A DNA stretch of 64,000 bases, taken from contig JAVHXV010000001.1 of NCBI GenBank assembly GCA_031119475.1, positions 1-64,000 on the forward strand. The letters are read 5' to 3'. A program made the translations under genes and the position numbers. The notes beneath the pieces are model-generated. The model had not been told where the DNA came from, searched no databases, and saw nothing but the letters and a program-made list of their open reading frames with translations. The DNA is from Pedobacter sp. Its GTDB lineage: Bacteria; Bacteroidota; Bacteroidia; Sphingobacteriales; Sphingobacteriaceae. This document shows positions 26,285 through 35,451 of the stretch, one piece after another (position 1 is the stretch's first letter; every line of letters begins with the position of its first letter).

Positions 26285-27868
26285 ATGAAAAACATGAAAA
26301 TTAAACAAACCATTTGGCTGTTGGCCATCGCAGTTGCGTTGTTCACAGCCTGTAAAAAAACCAAGGTAACAACGCTGCCAGAAACACCCGCTGGACCTTC
26401 TGCATCGGGTACGCGTGCAGAATTATCAAAAGACTCGATATTTCTTTATGCGAAAGAAGTGTACTTGTGGAATGCCATGCTTCCGACCTATGAAACGTTC
26501 AATCCGAGAAAGTTCACCGTCTATCCAGACAACTTGACCAATTACGAATATGAGCTGTTCGAAATTACCAAGTATTCCAAACCTTACGAGTATAAAGATG
26601 GTGCATCATCATCTAAATATTCCTACATTTTTGATAAGTCTACCAAAAATCCAACAGCCGCCATCAAGACCGCATCTGTTGACCTAGAGGGCAATGGAAA
26701 TGATTTTGGTGTGCGTTTGGGATTTTATGGAAGCGAGACCAACTACACCATCTATGCAACAGCGATCTTCCAGAACTCCCCGGCAGAAAAAGCCGGCTTT
26801 GTACGTGGCGATAAGATTACCAAAATCAATAACGTAACTTATGGAAGTAACTTTAGTGGCCAGATCGACGCCATTTCTACCGCTTTAAATGGTACCACAA
26901 TTAAATTGGAAGGTCTAAAAAGCGATGGTACAGCTTTTAACGTGACCCTAACGAAAGCCATATTTAAGAGCAGTCCAGTCTATAAATCAAAAGTAATTAC
27001 GGCAGGTGCGAAAAAGATCGGTTATCTGGCCTATGCCCGGTTCTCCAGTCCCGAAAATTCGGTCGCAGAACTCAATGCGATCTTCAGTAATTTTGCAACC
27101 AGCGGTGTAACCGATTTGATTATAGACCTGAGATACAATGGGGGAGGTTATATCAGCACGGCCGAACACCTGATCAACCTCATCGCACCATCTGCAACCA
27201 ATAATACGGTGATGTTTACAGAGCATTACAATGCATTGATGCAGGCCAATGGTGCCAAAATCTTGACGCATCAGCCGCTGCTTGACGGTAATGGAAAGGT
27301 TCAGTACACCAACGGCCGGATTGTTACCTATGCCGACCTGGATTACAGTGTAGCCGGTAATACCACAAAATTTGCCAAGGCCGGAACACTCGGCAATGTG
27401 AGCAATATCGTATTTATCGTTTCAGGAAACACCGCTTCCGCCAGTGAACTGGTCATCAATAGCCTCAAACCGCACATGACCGTTAAATTGGTAGGCTTAA
27501 CCACTTATGGCAAGCCAGTAGGTTTCTTTCCGATTACCATCGAAAACAAGTATGATGTATATTATTCCCTGTTCCAGACCAAAAATTCTCTTGGACAGGG
27601 CGAATATTTTGATGGCATCGTGCCAGATTATTCCATGTCTGAAGTTCCGGCAAACACGATCATGTACGATTTCGGAAATCCAAACGACAATTACCTAAAG
27701 AAAGCCATCGATGTGCTTTCTCCGGGCGCTGTGGTGACCAGCCAGAGCAAATTGAGCGTCGTGCAGGAAAAAAGCCTTTCGGCCCCAACTTCTGCAGTCA
27801 TCCATTCTGAACTCGACAACATGGAGTTTAAAGGGATGGTTGAGACAAGACATACTTTTAAGAGATAG
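26285..27868 (+). CDS. S41 family C-terminal processing peptidase, lipoprotein
   Basis: The 527-residue protein has a lipobox FTAC (Cys23), an N-terminal helical region, a PDZ domain (about 150-225) and a tail-specific-protease core. The core holds DLRYNGGG at 281-288, SGNTASASEL with the probable catalytic Ser385, and TYGKP with the partner Lys about 28 residues later. Such enzymes degrade or trim exported proteins on the periplasmic side. The gene follows the HAD-like gene by 30 bp and may be its last co-transcribed member. A start at 26294 (MKIKQ) is also possible. Confidence 0.9.
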   Translation: MKNMKIKQTIWLLAIAVALFTACKKTKVTTLPETPAGPSASGTRAELSKDSIFLYAKEVYLWNAMLPTYETFNPRKFTVYPDNLTNYEYELFEITKYSKPYEYKDGASSSKYSYIFDKSTKNPTAAIKTASVDLEGNGNDFGVRLGFYGSETNYTIYATAIFQNSPAEKAGFVRGDKITKINNVTYGSNFSGQIDAISTALNGTTIKLEGLKSDGTAFNVTLTKAIFKSSPVYKSKVITAGAKKIGYLAYARFSSPENSVAELNAIFSNFATSGVTDLIIDLRYNGGGYISTAEHLINLIAPSATNNTVMFTEHYNALMQANGAKILTHQPLLDGNGKVQYTNGRIVTYADLDYSVAGNTTKFAKAGTLGNVSNIVFIVSGNTASASELVINSLKPHMTVKLVGLTTYGKPVGFFPITIENKYDVYYSLFQTKNSLGQGEYFDGIVPDYSMSEVPANTIMYDFGNPNDNYLKKAIDVLSPGAVVTSQSKLSVVQEKSLSAPTSAVIHSELDNMEFKGMVETRHTFKR

Positions 27869-28103
27869 TTGGCAGTTATCAGTTAACAGTTTATAGTTGC
27901 CAGTTCCAATCTCTAGTCCCTGCAGTCACGCTAGTGTACTGCAGGGCAGTTAACCAATTAACCAATTAACCAATTAACCAGAACAATAATAGGTAGCACA
28001 AGTGTTACCTATTATTGTTTGGGCTGATCACAAAAATATGACCTTGGCATTTTTGTTGTAATAAGATATATGATTAACTTAATTCGACCAAAATAACCAC
28101 ATC
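27869..28103. repeat. CAGTTAAC / AACCAATT word repeats
   Basis: GTTATCAG/GTTAACAG/GTTTATAG words at 27870-27905 are followed by AACCAATT octamers at 27948-27980. GTAGCACAAGTGTTACCTATTATTG then forms a weak inverted repeat. No gene is seen. Confidence 0.6.
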
Positions 28104-28370
28104 ATGATAGCCGAACTGATAGAAAAAGAACAAATAGACGTAACCAAAATTATCCCATCAACCATTTCCCTGCCAGAAGACTCGATCCGCCGTTTGGCCA
28201 CGGCCAGCCGCCTGGGAAATGAATTCAAGGCAAAGGCCACCATTACCTTTAATACCACAGCGGGACCCAAAAAAGTTTATACCACGGTATGGGCGGTTAC
28301 CGAAAAGTATATCCAGCTAAAAAACAATATCCATATCCCGATCAGTTGTGTGATTGAAATTGAATTCTAA
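28104..28370 (+). CDS. conserved-looking hypothetical protein
   Basis: The 88-residue acidic/basic protein has no signal peptide and no motif I recognise. Its second half (KAKATITFNTTAGPKKVYTTVWAVTEKYIQLKNNIHIPISCVIEIEF) alternates hydrophobic and polar residues like a small beta barrel. A clean bidirectional terminator follows 1 bp after the stop, which supports a real transcript. Confidence 0.65.
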   Translation: MIAELIEKEQIDVTKIIPSTISLPEDSIRRLATASRLGNEFKAKATITFNTTAGPKKVYTTVWAVTEKYIQLKNNIHIPISCVIEIEF

Positions 28371-28371
28371 T

Positions 28372-28402
28372 AAAAAAGCCTCCATGATCCGGAGGCTTTT
28401 TT
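28372..28402. terminator. bidirectional intrinsic terminator
   Basis: AAAAAAGCCTCC (28372-28383) and GGAGGCTTTTTT (28391-28402) form a 12-bp stem with a 7-base loop, serving the 88-residue gene and the convergent M28 peptidase. Confidence 0.9.
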
Positions 28403-28407
28403 ATTGG

Positions 28408-29355
28408 CTATTGCTTTTTCATCTGAAGCTTTTCCCTAAAGATGGCCTGAATGTCGCGTTCCTTGTCAATGTTGACGATCACTTGTTGTATGGCATTAGC
28501 TGCATCAATAAAGAAAGGTTTATTGATGTTCTGGAACTCATCGGTTGCTTTGTGATAGTCTTTATGATCTTCTACGCCAAAGTAGATGAAGGGAATATTC
28601 TTTGCGTTAAACGCGCCCTGGTCGCTCTGGTCAGTCCAGTCGTCGTGACCGAGTTTCGGATCGTCATGGCCCAATAACAATTTGAGGTTGGGATTGGTGG
28701 TTACCAGATAGCCCTTAAGCTGCGGATATTTGAAAGTGCCAGAAGCATAGAGCTCCTGTTTATCGTTATGGCTGATCATATCCATGTTGATGTTCAGCTT
28801 GATTTTTTCCAAAGCCAATGGCGGATTGGCCACAAAAGCCTTGGCGCCCTGAAGACCTGATTCCTCTCCATCAAATAGCGCAAAGATCAAAGTGTTGTTT
28901 GGTTTGTGTTCGCTGAAATATTTGGCATATTGCAAGACAGCTGCTACGCCGGAGGCATTGTCGTCGGCACCATTGTACACTTCCTTCCTGATGATGCCCA
29001 CATGGTCGTAATGCGCTGAAATCACAATGGTATTTTCGCTTTTGCCGGGAATGTAGGCAATCAGGTTCTTGCCCTGTGTAACTGCCCCGCCATTTCGTCC
29101 CTTGAATTCAAAATTTTGCTCATAGCTGCCCATGCCCGGATAAGGTTTGACCCCAATCTCTTTTAAACGGCCAATCAGATAGGTCCTGGCCATTTCTCCG
29201 CCCTTCGTGCCCACCTTTCTGCCTTCATAGCTGTCCGATGAAAGTACCTCCACATCTTTTAGCAACTGATTGCTAACTGTGGCATTATTTTGTGTTTTGA
29301 CCGTACTGCAGCTGATTAAACAGGCCAACGGAATAAGATATAAACGATTGATCAT
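28408..29355 (-). CDS. M28 family aminopeptidase-like lipoprotein
   Basis: The ATG at 29355 gives 315 residues starting MINRLYLIPLACLISC, with a lipobox. The frame upstream to 29487 is a translation of the AAAAAGT array (FTFYFLLLTFYFLL) and should not be included. Zinc ligands of the M28 fold are seen in SAHYDHVG, GADDNASGVAA and DGEESGLQG. Members cleave N-terminal amino acids or dipeptides in the periplasm or at the cell surface. Confidence 0.92.
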   Translation of the reverse strand: MINRLYLIPLACLISCSTVKTQNNATVSNQLLKDVEVLSSDSYEGRKVGTKGGEMARTYLIGRLKEIGVKPYPGMGSYEQNFEFKGRNGGAVTQGKNLIAYIPGKSENTIVISAHYDHVGIIRKEVYNGADDNASGVAAVLQYAKYFSEHKPNNTLIFALFDGEESGLQGAKAFVANPPLALEKIKLNINMDMISHNDKQELYASGTFKYPQLKGYLVTTNPNLKLLLGHDDPKLGHDDWTDQSDQGAFNAKNIPFIYFGVEDHKDYHKATDEFQNINKPFFIDAANAIQQVIVNIDKERDIQAIFREKLQMKKQ

Positions 29356-29362
29356 GATTATA

Positions 29363-29407
29363 AGTAAAAAGTAAAAAGTTAAAAGTAAAAAGTAAAAAGT
29401 AAAAAGC
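29363..29407. repeat. AAAAAGT heptamer array
   Basis: Six copies of AAAAAGT/TTAAAAGT lie just upstream of the M28 start, followed by a GCCCC-GCA-GGGGC hairpin at about 29406-29418. The array falsely extends the peptidase frame. Confidence 0.9.
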
Positions 29408-29506
29408 CCCGCAGGGGCGCCCTTGGCATAAAAAGTAAAAAAAACGCTAACTGATTTTCTCGTAAATGGTAAATTTACAATTGTCAATTCGCAAATTTAT
29501 TTTTTC

Positions 29507-30292
29507 CTACAGATAAATCTCCCCCTTCAGAAAAGTAACCGCTTTCCCAGACATCAACACACGGTCGTCCTTTAGGCTGCACCACAGTTCTCCACGGCGC
29601 TCGGATACCTGAAAGGCATGCAGGTCTTTTTTGCCCAATTTTTCTGCCCAATAGGGGATCAGGTTACAGTGTGCCGATCCAGTGACAGGATCTTCGTTGA
29701 TGCCTGCCCCCGGAATGAAGAACCTCGAAACAAAATCGCTGTGCCTGCCCGGGGCAGTGGCAATAATTCCCATGGGAACTACCTTTGCCAAGGCCTCAAA
29801 ATTTGGCCGAAGGGCCAATACGTCTTCTTCTTTCTCATATACCAGTAGATGATCCCTGGAACTTAAAACTTCTATGGGGGTAGTTCCGCTTACAGCATCT
29901 AGCAGCCCTGTAGGGATTTCGCAGGCAACAGGCGGACGTGACGGAAAATCCAAAGTGTACAATCCATCTTTCCTGCTCACCGTTAAGGTGCCTGCTTTCA
30001 GGGTATGAAAATGGATTTCATCCTCTGCGTGGCCCAATTCCGTAAAAAGGATGTGCGCAGTAGCCAGGGTGGCATGCCCACAAAGGTCAATTTCGAAGGT
30101 TGGCGTAAACCAGCGCAATTCAAAATGATCACCTTGCGGGATAAAAAAGGCAGTCTCTGAAACATTGTTCTCGGCAGCGATCTTTTGCATCACCGGAGCG
30201 GTCAACCAAGTTTGCAGCGGAACAATGGCGGCCGGATTGCCCCCGAATAATTGATCGGTAAAGGCATCGACCTGATAGATAGGAAGTTTCAT
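29507..30292 (-). CDS. PhzF family isomerase/epimerase
   Basis: The 261-residue protein has the PhzF start VDAFTDQLFGGNPAAIVPL, the catalytic Glu in NNVSETAFFI (residues 42-51), and DLCGHATLATA in the first lobe. The second lobe repeats the fold and includes EDPVTGSAHCNLIPYW. These are diaminopimelate-epimerase-fold enzymes; the phenazine role is limited to a few genera, so here the substrate is unknown. Monocistronic. Confidence 0.93.
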   Translation of the reverse strand: MKLPIYQVDAFTDQLFGGNPAAIVPLQTWLTAPVMQKIAAENNVSETAFFIPQGDHFELRWFTPTFEIDLCGHATLATAHILFTELGHAEDEIHFHTLKAGTLTVSRKDGLYTLDFPSRPPVACEIPTGLLDAVSGTTPIEVLSSRDHLLVYEKEEDVLALRPNFEALAKVVPMGIIATAPGRHSDFVSRFFIPGAGINEDPVTGSAHCNLIPYWAEKLGKKDLHAFQVSERRGELWCSLKDDRVLMSGKAVTFLKGEIYL

Positions 30293-30379
30293 GGATCAGC
30301 GGATTAGCTAATTAGCCAATCTGCTAATTAGATGTGGCAAATTAGCAAATGGCCAACATAATTTCAAAAACTTCTTGAT

Positions 30380-31828
30380 CTAATAATAGGTTAACCTGAC
30401 TACGCCAGCCAATCGCTTCGCCAATCTGATGACCTGTCGGGTATATCCATATTCATTGTCATACCAGGCATACAGCACAATGGATTTATTGTCTTTCGAA
30501 ATAATTGTTGCCGGCCCATCTATAATCGAGGCATGGCTGTTGCCGATCAGGTCACTGCTCACCAGTTCATTTGAAATCGAATATTCCAGCTGCTCCGAAA
30601 GATCGCCGAACAGGGAGGCCTGTTTCAATACCTCAGCTACTGCTGCCTTGTTGGTCGCTTCGGTAAGCGAAAGGTTGAGGATGGCCAGGGATACATTTGG
30701 CGTTGGAACACGCACCGCATTGCCCGTTAACTTTCCGGCCAGGTTGGGCAAGACTTTGGCAACGGCCTTATCTGCGCCAGTTTCAGTAATCACCAGGTTC
30801 AGTGCGGCCGAACGTCCACGTCTATATTTTTTATGGTAATTGTCAAGCAGGTTCTGGTCGTTGGTATAGGAATGCACGGTTTCAATGTGGCCTTTCTCAA
30901 TACCAAACGCGCCATCGATAATCTTGAGGACCGGAATAATGGCATTGGTGGTACAGGAAGCATTGGAAAAAATAGTTTCAGATGCATAATCAAAATCTCC
31001 ATCGTTAATGCCGGTCACAATATTTGGAATGTCATCCTTTCCGGGAGCTGTGAGCAATACCTTGCTAATCCCTTTTGCATTCAGGTGGCGGCCAAGGCCA
31101 GCGCGGTCACGGAAAACGCCGGTATTATCGATCAATAAAGCATCGTCAATGCCATAGCTGGTATAATCTACGTCTTCGGGATTTTTGGCTTCAATGAAAT
31201 AAATGGTCTGTCCGTTAATGATCAGTGCCTTGTTTTCAAAATCTTCGAGGATGGTCCCGTTAAATGGGCCATGTATCGAGTCGGTTCTCAATAGTTCGGC
31301 CCTTTTGATCAGTTCCTCATCGCTATAGGAGCGGGTCACAATAGCCCTTAGCCGTAATTGCTCACCTTTTCCGGCCTGGACGATGAGTTCGCGCGCGGCA
31401 ATTCTTCCAATCCGTCCAAATCCATAGAGTACCACATCTTTAGGCTTAAGGCTCATTTTATCTTTGCCAATGTGCCTGCCCAATTGGTTCACCACAAAAT
31501 CGTGCATCGAAGCGTGACCGTTGTTTTGGTCGAGCCACTCCGCTGCCAAACGCCCGATATCAATTCGCGAAGGAGCGAGGCTGCACCTGGCGATGGTCGA
31601 GGCCAGTTCCAATGTTTCATAGATGGAAATGTCCTTCCCGCTTGCTTCCTTGGCGTATTGGTGATAGGCCAGGATTTCACTGCTGCCCACATCGAATAAG
31701 GGCTTCCTGAACAGTACAAGTTCGATGGAACGGTCGAACCACAGCTTGCCCACCACACTGATCAGTTCCAGTGCTTTTTTTTCTTTTTCAATCCAGTTCT
31801 GGAACTCTGATTGGTATTTGTTTAACAT
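30380..31828 (-). CDS. gap: glyceraldehyde-3-phosphate dehydrogenase (long form)
   Basis: The 482-residue protein has an N-terminal extension of about 130 residues before the Rossmann motif VVLYGFGRIGR at about 132-142. The catalytic Cys292 sits in SNASCTTN, and the C-terminal DNEYGYTRQV is family-typical. Such ~480-residue GAPDHs are a known clade in Bacteroidota and some proteobacteria. The extension shows no motif I recognise. Conserved catalytic residues suggest activity; cofactor choice is open. Confidence 0.92.
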   Translation of the reverse strand: MLNKYQSEFQNWIEKEKKALELISVVGKLWFDRSIELVLFRKPLFDVGSSEILAYHQYAKEASGKDISIYETLELASTIARCSLAPSRIDIGRLAAEWLDQNNGHASMHDFVVNQLGRHIGKDKMSLKPKDVVLYGFGRIGRIAARELIVQAGKGEQLRLRAIVTRSYSDEELIKRAELLRTDSIHGPFNGTILEDFENKALIINGQTIYFIEAKNPEDVDYTSYGIDDALLIDNTGVFRDRAGLGRHLNAKGISKVLLTAPGKDDIPNIVTGINDGDFDYASETIFSNASCTTNAIIPVLKIIDGAFGIEKGHIETVHSYTNDQNLLDNYHKKYRRGRSAALNLVITETGADKAVAKVLPNLAGKLTGNAVRVPTPNVSLAILNLSLTEATNKAAVAEVLKQASLFGDLSEQLEYSISNELVSSDLIGNSHASIIDGPATIISKDNKSIVLYAWYDNEYGYTRQVIRLAKRLAGVVRLTYY

Positions 31829-32056
31829 ACACGAAGTTGATTTGGTTAGAATGGCACAAAAGTAAAAAAGATCAGGCTAGTGCCCAATCTTTTTTGATTT
31901 ATTTCTGGATAAAAACACCTGACTTATAGTGTGTTAAATACACTAAGGTTGTCGAAAGATACAGCGGACGTTATGAATCTTAAATGGAAAAGCGAAGTGT
32001 TTTGCTGTTTGTACCTATCTGGATTTAGAAAGCAAATCCTGTGGTACTATTTAGGG
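31829..32056. other. spacer upstream of gap
   Basis: This stretch contains the 5' region of the long-form gap gene and no further gene. The following bases up to 32301 hold the composite palindromic element. Confidence 0.6.
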
Positions 32057-32301
32057 GCAGTCCTGCACTTCGCTCCAAGTCCTCCCCTGTAGCAAGGCTG
32101 CGCTATGCTACAGGGTGCGGGCTTTCCGCTACGTTCAGGTTTATGATCGAAAGGCCTGTGCTGCGATGTGCCAACCCTGTAGCAATGCAGTGCTATGCTA
32201 CAGGGTGCCTCATCCCTAAACCTGATTGCAGTTGAGCTCTTGTTGCTGGTTAAATCCTTTCTGGCGAGAAGGCTGCAAAGCGTAACGGAAAGCAGGACTG
32301 C
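32057..32301. repeat. composite palindromic REP-like element
   Basis: Two hairpins with identical arms CCCTGTAGCA...TGCTACAGGG sit at 32085-32115 and 32175-32205, 90 bp apart. They are enclosed by an outer inverted repeat GCAGTCCTGC (32057-32066) / GCAGGACTGC (32292-32301) and by GCTTTCCGCTACG (32121-32133), whose near reverse complement is at 32281-32293. No coding frame is present. The layout looks like a paired REP or MITE, a non-autonomous element. Confidence 0.75.
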
Positions 32302-32371
32302 AGTTCCCGATCAGCATTGACATGGTTTTGCCAATAACCCGAAGGATTGAGCAACATTTAAAATTAAGGGC

Positions 32372-32396
32372 AAAAAAAAGACCGATTTACTCGGTC
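32372..32396 (-). terminator. intrinsic terminator of rpoD
   Basis: On the minus strand GACCGA (32396-32391) pairs with TCGGTC (32385-32380), followed by eight T (32379-32372), 26 bp after the rpoD stop. Confidence 0.85.
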
Positions 32397-32421
32397 TCTT
32401 TTAACTATTCTGATGGGATCA

Positions 32422-33282
32422 TTATCCCAGATAAGATTTCAGGATCTTGCTTCTTGAGGTATGGCGAAGGCGTTGTAGGGCCTTATCCTTGATCTGGCGC
32501 ACCCGTTCGCGCGTAAGGTTGAACTTTTCGCCAATTTCTTCCAGCGACAAGGGGTGATTGGTGCTCAGTCCAAAAAACAGCACGATAATTTCCCTTTCAC
32601 GTTCTGTTAAAGTAGACAGTGAACGTTTGATCTCTTCTGAAAGCGATTCGTTGATCAGGTTGCTATCGGTATTGGGCTCGTGGTTTTCCAGTACATCGAG
32701 GAGCGTATTTTCTTCACCCTGTACAAAGGGGGCATCCATGGAAACATGGCGTCCAGAATTGCTCAAGGTATCTGAGATCTTGTCTACCGTGGTTTCCAAA
32801 ATGTCGGCCAACTCTTCAGGAGAGGGCTCGCGTTCGTATTCCTGCTCTAATTTAGAAAAGGCCTTGCTGATCTTGCTCAAAGAGCCCACTTGGTTCAATG
32901 GCAAGCGAACGATACGGCTCTGCTCGGCAATCGCCTGTAAAATAGACTGGCGGATCCACCATACGGCATAAGAAATGAACTTAAATCCCTTGGTCTCGTC
33001 GAAGCGTTTTGCCGCTTTGATCAGGCCCAGGTTTCCTTCGTTGATCAGGTCGCCCAGGGTGAGGCCCTGGTTTTGATATTGTTTGGCTACTGAAACCACA
33101 AAACGCAAGTTGGTTTTGGTCAAGCGCTCCAAAGCGGCCTGATCGCCTTCGCGGATCTTACGGGCCAGGATCACTTCTTCTTCAGCGGTAATTAAATCTA
33201 CTTTTCCAATCTCGTGCAGGTATTTGTCTAATGATTGACTTTCGCGGTTGGTAATGGATTGGGTAATCTTGAGTTGTCTCAT
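32422..33282 (-). CDS. rpoD: primary sigma factor RpoD/SigA
   Basis: The 286-residue sigma-70 factor has region 1.2 (about 15-50), region 2 with [29 protein letters not shown], region 3 and region 4.2 with [29 protein letters not shown] near the end. It lacks the long region 1.1 and the non-conserved insert, which is the normal short housekeeping sigma of Bacteroidota, reading TTG/TAnnTTTG promoters like those seen in this window. Monocistronic, ended by an intrinsic terminator. Confidence 0.96.
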   Translation of the reverse strand: MRQLKITQSITNRESQSLDKYLHEIGKVDLITAEEEVILARKIREGDQAALERLTKTNLRFVVSVAKQYQNQGLTLGDLINEGNLGLIKAAKRFDETKGFKFISYAVWWIRQSILQAIAEQSRIVRLPLNQVGSLSKISKAFSKLEQEYEREPSPEELADILETTVDKISDTLSNSGRHVSMDAPFVQGEENTLLDVLENHEPNTDSNLINESLSEEIKRSLSTLTEREREIIVLFFGLSTNHPLSLEEIGEKFNLTRERVRQIKDKALQRLRHTSRSKILKSYLG

Positions 33283-33671
33283 TGATGTGTATTAGTACGC
33301 TATAAATGGTCTGCAAAATTACAAAAAATTGCGCAAACCAACTGATAAATTGCTGTAAATGTTGTGCTTCGTGTCACATTTTTTAACTATTTCTTTACAA
33401 CAAAAATCATTCCAAAACAATATTGTCAGGTCATGTCAGTTTATATTGATATGGAATTAACATTTATTGTAAATCAATAAATAAATTTTGATTTATAATA
33501 AAAATTGATTTGGTTTGTAGCTAGATAAATAATATTTTGATATGACAATGCAGGCCTTTGGTATAAGCACTAAACAAATGGAAAATAAACACAGGGGCTT
33601 GTGGTGTTGGTCAGGCTTTTCGATAGCTCGATGGCCTGGACGTTACTAAAGGAAAAAGGAAAACCCATTCT
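33283..33671. other. divergent AT-rich spacer upstream of rpoD
   Basis: A 389-bp spacer between rpoD and the DUF2975 gene. The first 250 bp are AT-rich and should hold the rpoD promoter. A 35-codon frame at 33542-33649 has four Trp codons, two of them in LWCW, but no supporting evidence; GGC-TTTTCGA-TAGC-TCGA-TGGCC inside it can form a hairpin. Confidence 0.5.
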
Positions 33672-34553
33672 ATGAAGACCAGTCAAAAAACGATCACGCT
33701 CATTGCGGTAATCGCCATCATCGCGCTCCTGATCCTTAAAATATTTCCACTTCATTATTATCCGGAAATGGATTATTATGAGGGGTCATATTTCTATAAG
33801 GAAAGTAAAATCGATAGCTTAAACCATGCCATTAGGCAAGCAGAAGCCAAAAATGCGGGCTTAAAATATGAGAAAGAAGGCTATATCAATGAAGGTTACC
33901 ATTATTCTGGCCTGACCAGTTACATTGGTATCGGAAACTTGACTACGGATCGAAAAAATAAGGGTGCTTTTCTTTCCTTCCGGGACATCGGCCTAAAAAT
34001 CTATGAACAGGTGAGCAGGTCCTACCTGGTTTTTCATACCACAAACGGGCAAGGCTATTTATCAATAATGCAATTCAAAAAGGGGAAGGAGGGCACGCAG
34101 GTATCTATAGTTGATCAAAAAGTTGGCTATAGCTACAATCCCTCCAACAATTCGATATTGATTCCGCTTCACGCCAAGTGGGTAGAAATGTTAGGCTATG
34201 TAGTTGTTTATGGACTGATGCTGCTCTTTATCGCCATATTCCTGTTTGCCCTGACCACATTTTTCAAATTTCTGTTGGCCATCTCTAAAAACCAGGCATT
34301 TACCTGTGCCAATACGCTGAGATTGAAAGACATTGCGGTGGCCATGCTGATTTTGGCATTTTTCCCATTGGCAATCAACCTCATTGCGTATCTTGTTATC
34401 GTTTCCATCTATCCGGCAGAAGGCCTAGCCTTTAATTATTCATTTTGGAAATTGGAAGTCTATTACTTGATTGCGGCGATATTGAGCTATGTCATGTACA
34501 CCGCATTCAAACATGCCATGCTGCTCCAGGAAGAAAACGAATTTACCATTTGA
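33672..34553 (+). CDS. DUF2975 membrane protein
   Basis: The 293-residue protein has an N-terminal membrane segment (about 9-25), a soluble extracytoplasmic region of 130 residues and a C-terminal block of four membrane segments (about 165-285). The C-terminal half resembles DUF2975, which is nearly always encoded next to a small Cro/C1-type HTH gene, as here (46-bp gap). The pair is a putative membrane-linked regulatory module; what it responds to is unknown. Confidence 0.8.
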   Translation: MKTSQKTITLIAVIAIIALLILKIFPLHYYPEMDYYEGSYFYKESKIDSLNHAIRQAEAKNAGLKYEKEGYINEGYHYSGLTSYIGIGNLTTDRKNKGAFLSFRDIGLKIYEQVSRSYLVFHTTNGQGYLSIMQFKKGKEGTQVSIVDQKVGYSYNPSNNSILIPLHAKWVEMLGYVVVYGLMLLFIAIFLFALTTFFKFLLAISKNQAFTCANTLRLKDIAVAMLILAFFPLAINLIAYLVIVSIYPAEGLAFNYSFWKLEVYYLIAAILSYVMYTAFKHAMLLQEENEFTI

Positions 34554-34599
34554 TCATGCAGGATGCTAACCACAGCTTGCTGACCACAAAACATAAGCT

Positions 34600-34812
34600 A
34601 TGCCAATCGTAGTAAACCTTGATGTGATGTTGGCCAAACGAAAAATGTCGTTGACCGAATTGAGTGAGCGCGTGGGCATTACCCTGTCCAATCTTTCCAT
34701 TTTAAAAACGGGAAAGGCAAAGGCCATCCGCATCGAGACCTTGGAAGCCATCTGCAGGGCGCTGGATTGCCAACCGGGCGATATTTTGGAGTTCAGGGTA
34801 CTCGCCATCTGA
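34600..34812 (+). CDS. small Cro/C1-type HTH regulator
   Basis: The 70-residue protein is essentially one XRE-type helix-turn-helix: VNLDVMLAKRKMSLTELSERVGITLSNLSILKTGKAKAIRIETLEAICRALDC. It resembles YozG-type regulators that accompany DUF2975 proteins. Likely an autoregulator of the pair. Confidence 0.9.
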   Translation: MPIVVNLDVMLAKRKMSLTELSERVGITLSNLSILKTGKAKAIRIETLEAICRALDCQPGDILEFRVLAI

Positions 34813-34863
34813 ACGCACAGGCGGGCCATATCCTCGCTGATCGCTTTACGCCAATCGCCTAAA

Positions 34864-35451
34864 CTAGAAGCCCATCTTTACCCCATAACCCAACTTGAAC
34901 ATCTTGTAAAAGGGGGTACTGGTCCGGTTCTTGAACCAGCTTAGGGCATAGAGGTCGTTCGTATTGGCTTCGGTATAAAGCCCTAGCCATTTGATCTTGG
35001 AAGTGGGTAGGCTGAGCAATTTTACTTCTGCGCTTGCGCCCAAATGGATCCTGAGTGCAGACGACCAGAAATAATAGCCTTTTCGGTACTGCGGTTTTTC
35101 AAATTTGAAATCGAAGTTTTGTCCGAGGGTGTAGGATGGAAAAAAAACAGGATTGAACGGTTGTATGATGATCCGGTCTCCGGCATGAAACGTGAAAGGC
35201 TTGTAATGGAATTTAATGGCCACGATGGTCAGTTCGCCGCCCAAACTCTCTGGTACATACCCAACATGAAAGCCCAGCTCGGCTTTTTCATGAAAAAGAT
35301 CATAAGCTGCGCCAGCACTCAAAAAACCAATGCTACCTGCATATTGCAGGTTGACCTGATCGGGAACCATCTTCTTCCAAAATCCTTCCTGTGCAGCAGC
35401 CGATAGGGTGAACCACAATAAGGCGATACTAAAAATCCACTTCTTGAGCAT
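34864..35451 (-). CDS. hypothetical outer-membrane-type protein
   Basis: About 195 residues from the ATG at 35451 (MLKKWIFSIALLWFTLSAAAQ), with a clear signal peptide. The mature part is rich in alternating aromatic and hydrophobic residues, such as AGDRIIIQPFNPVFFPSYTLGQ, and ends in an aromatic residue (F), consistent with a beta-barrel exported protein. I recognise no family. It overlaps the 3' end of the upstream metallophosphoesterase gene by about 23 bp, so the two are probably coupled. Confidence 0.6.
   Translation of the reverse strand: MLKKWIFSIALLWFTLSAAAQEGFWKKMVPDQVNLQYAGSIGFLSAGAAYDLFHEKAELGFHVGYVPESLGGELTIVAIKFHYKPFTFHAGDRIIIQPFNPVFFPSYTLGQNFDFKFEKPQYRKGYYFWSSALRIHLGASAEVKLLSLPTSKIKWLGLYTEANTNDLYALSWFKNRTSTPFYKMFKLGYGVKMGF

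Noticed and set aside
29356..29487. Upstream extension of the M28 peptidase
   Set aside because: Encodes repeated FTFYFLL from AAAAAGT units; the lipoprotein signal starts at 29355.
32057..32301. Insertion sequence with transposase
   Set aside because: No transposase reading frame is present; only palindromes, so at most a non-autonomous element.
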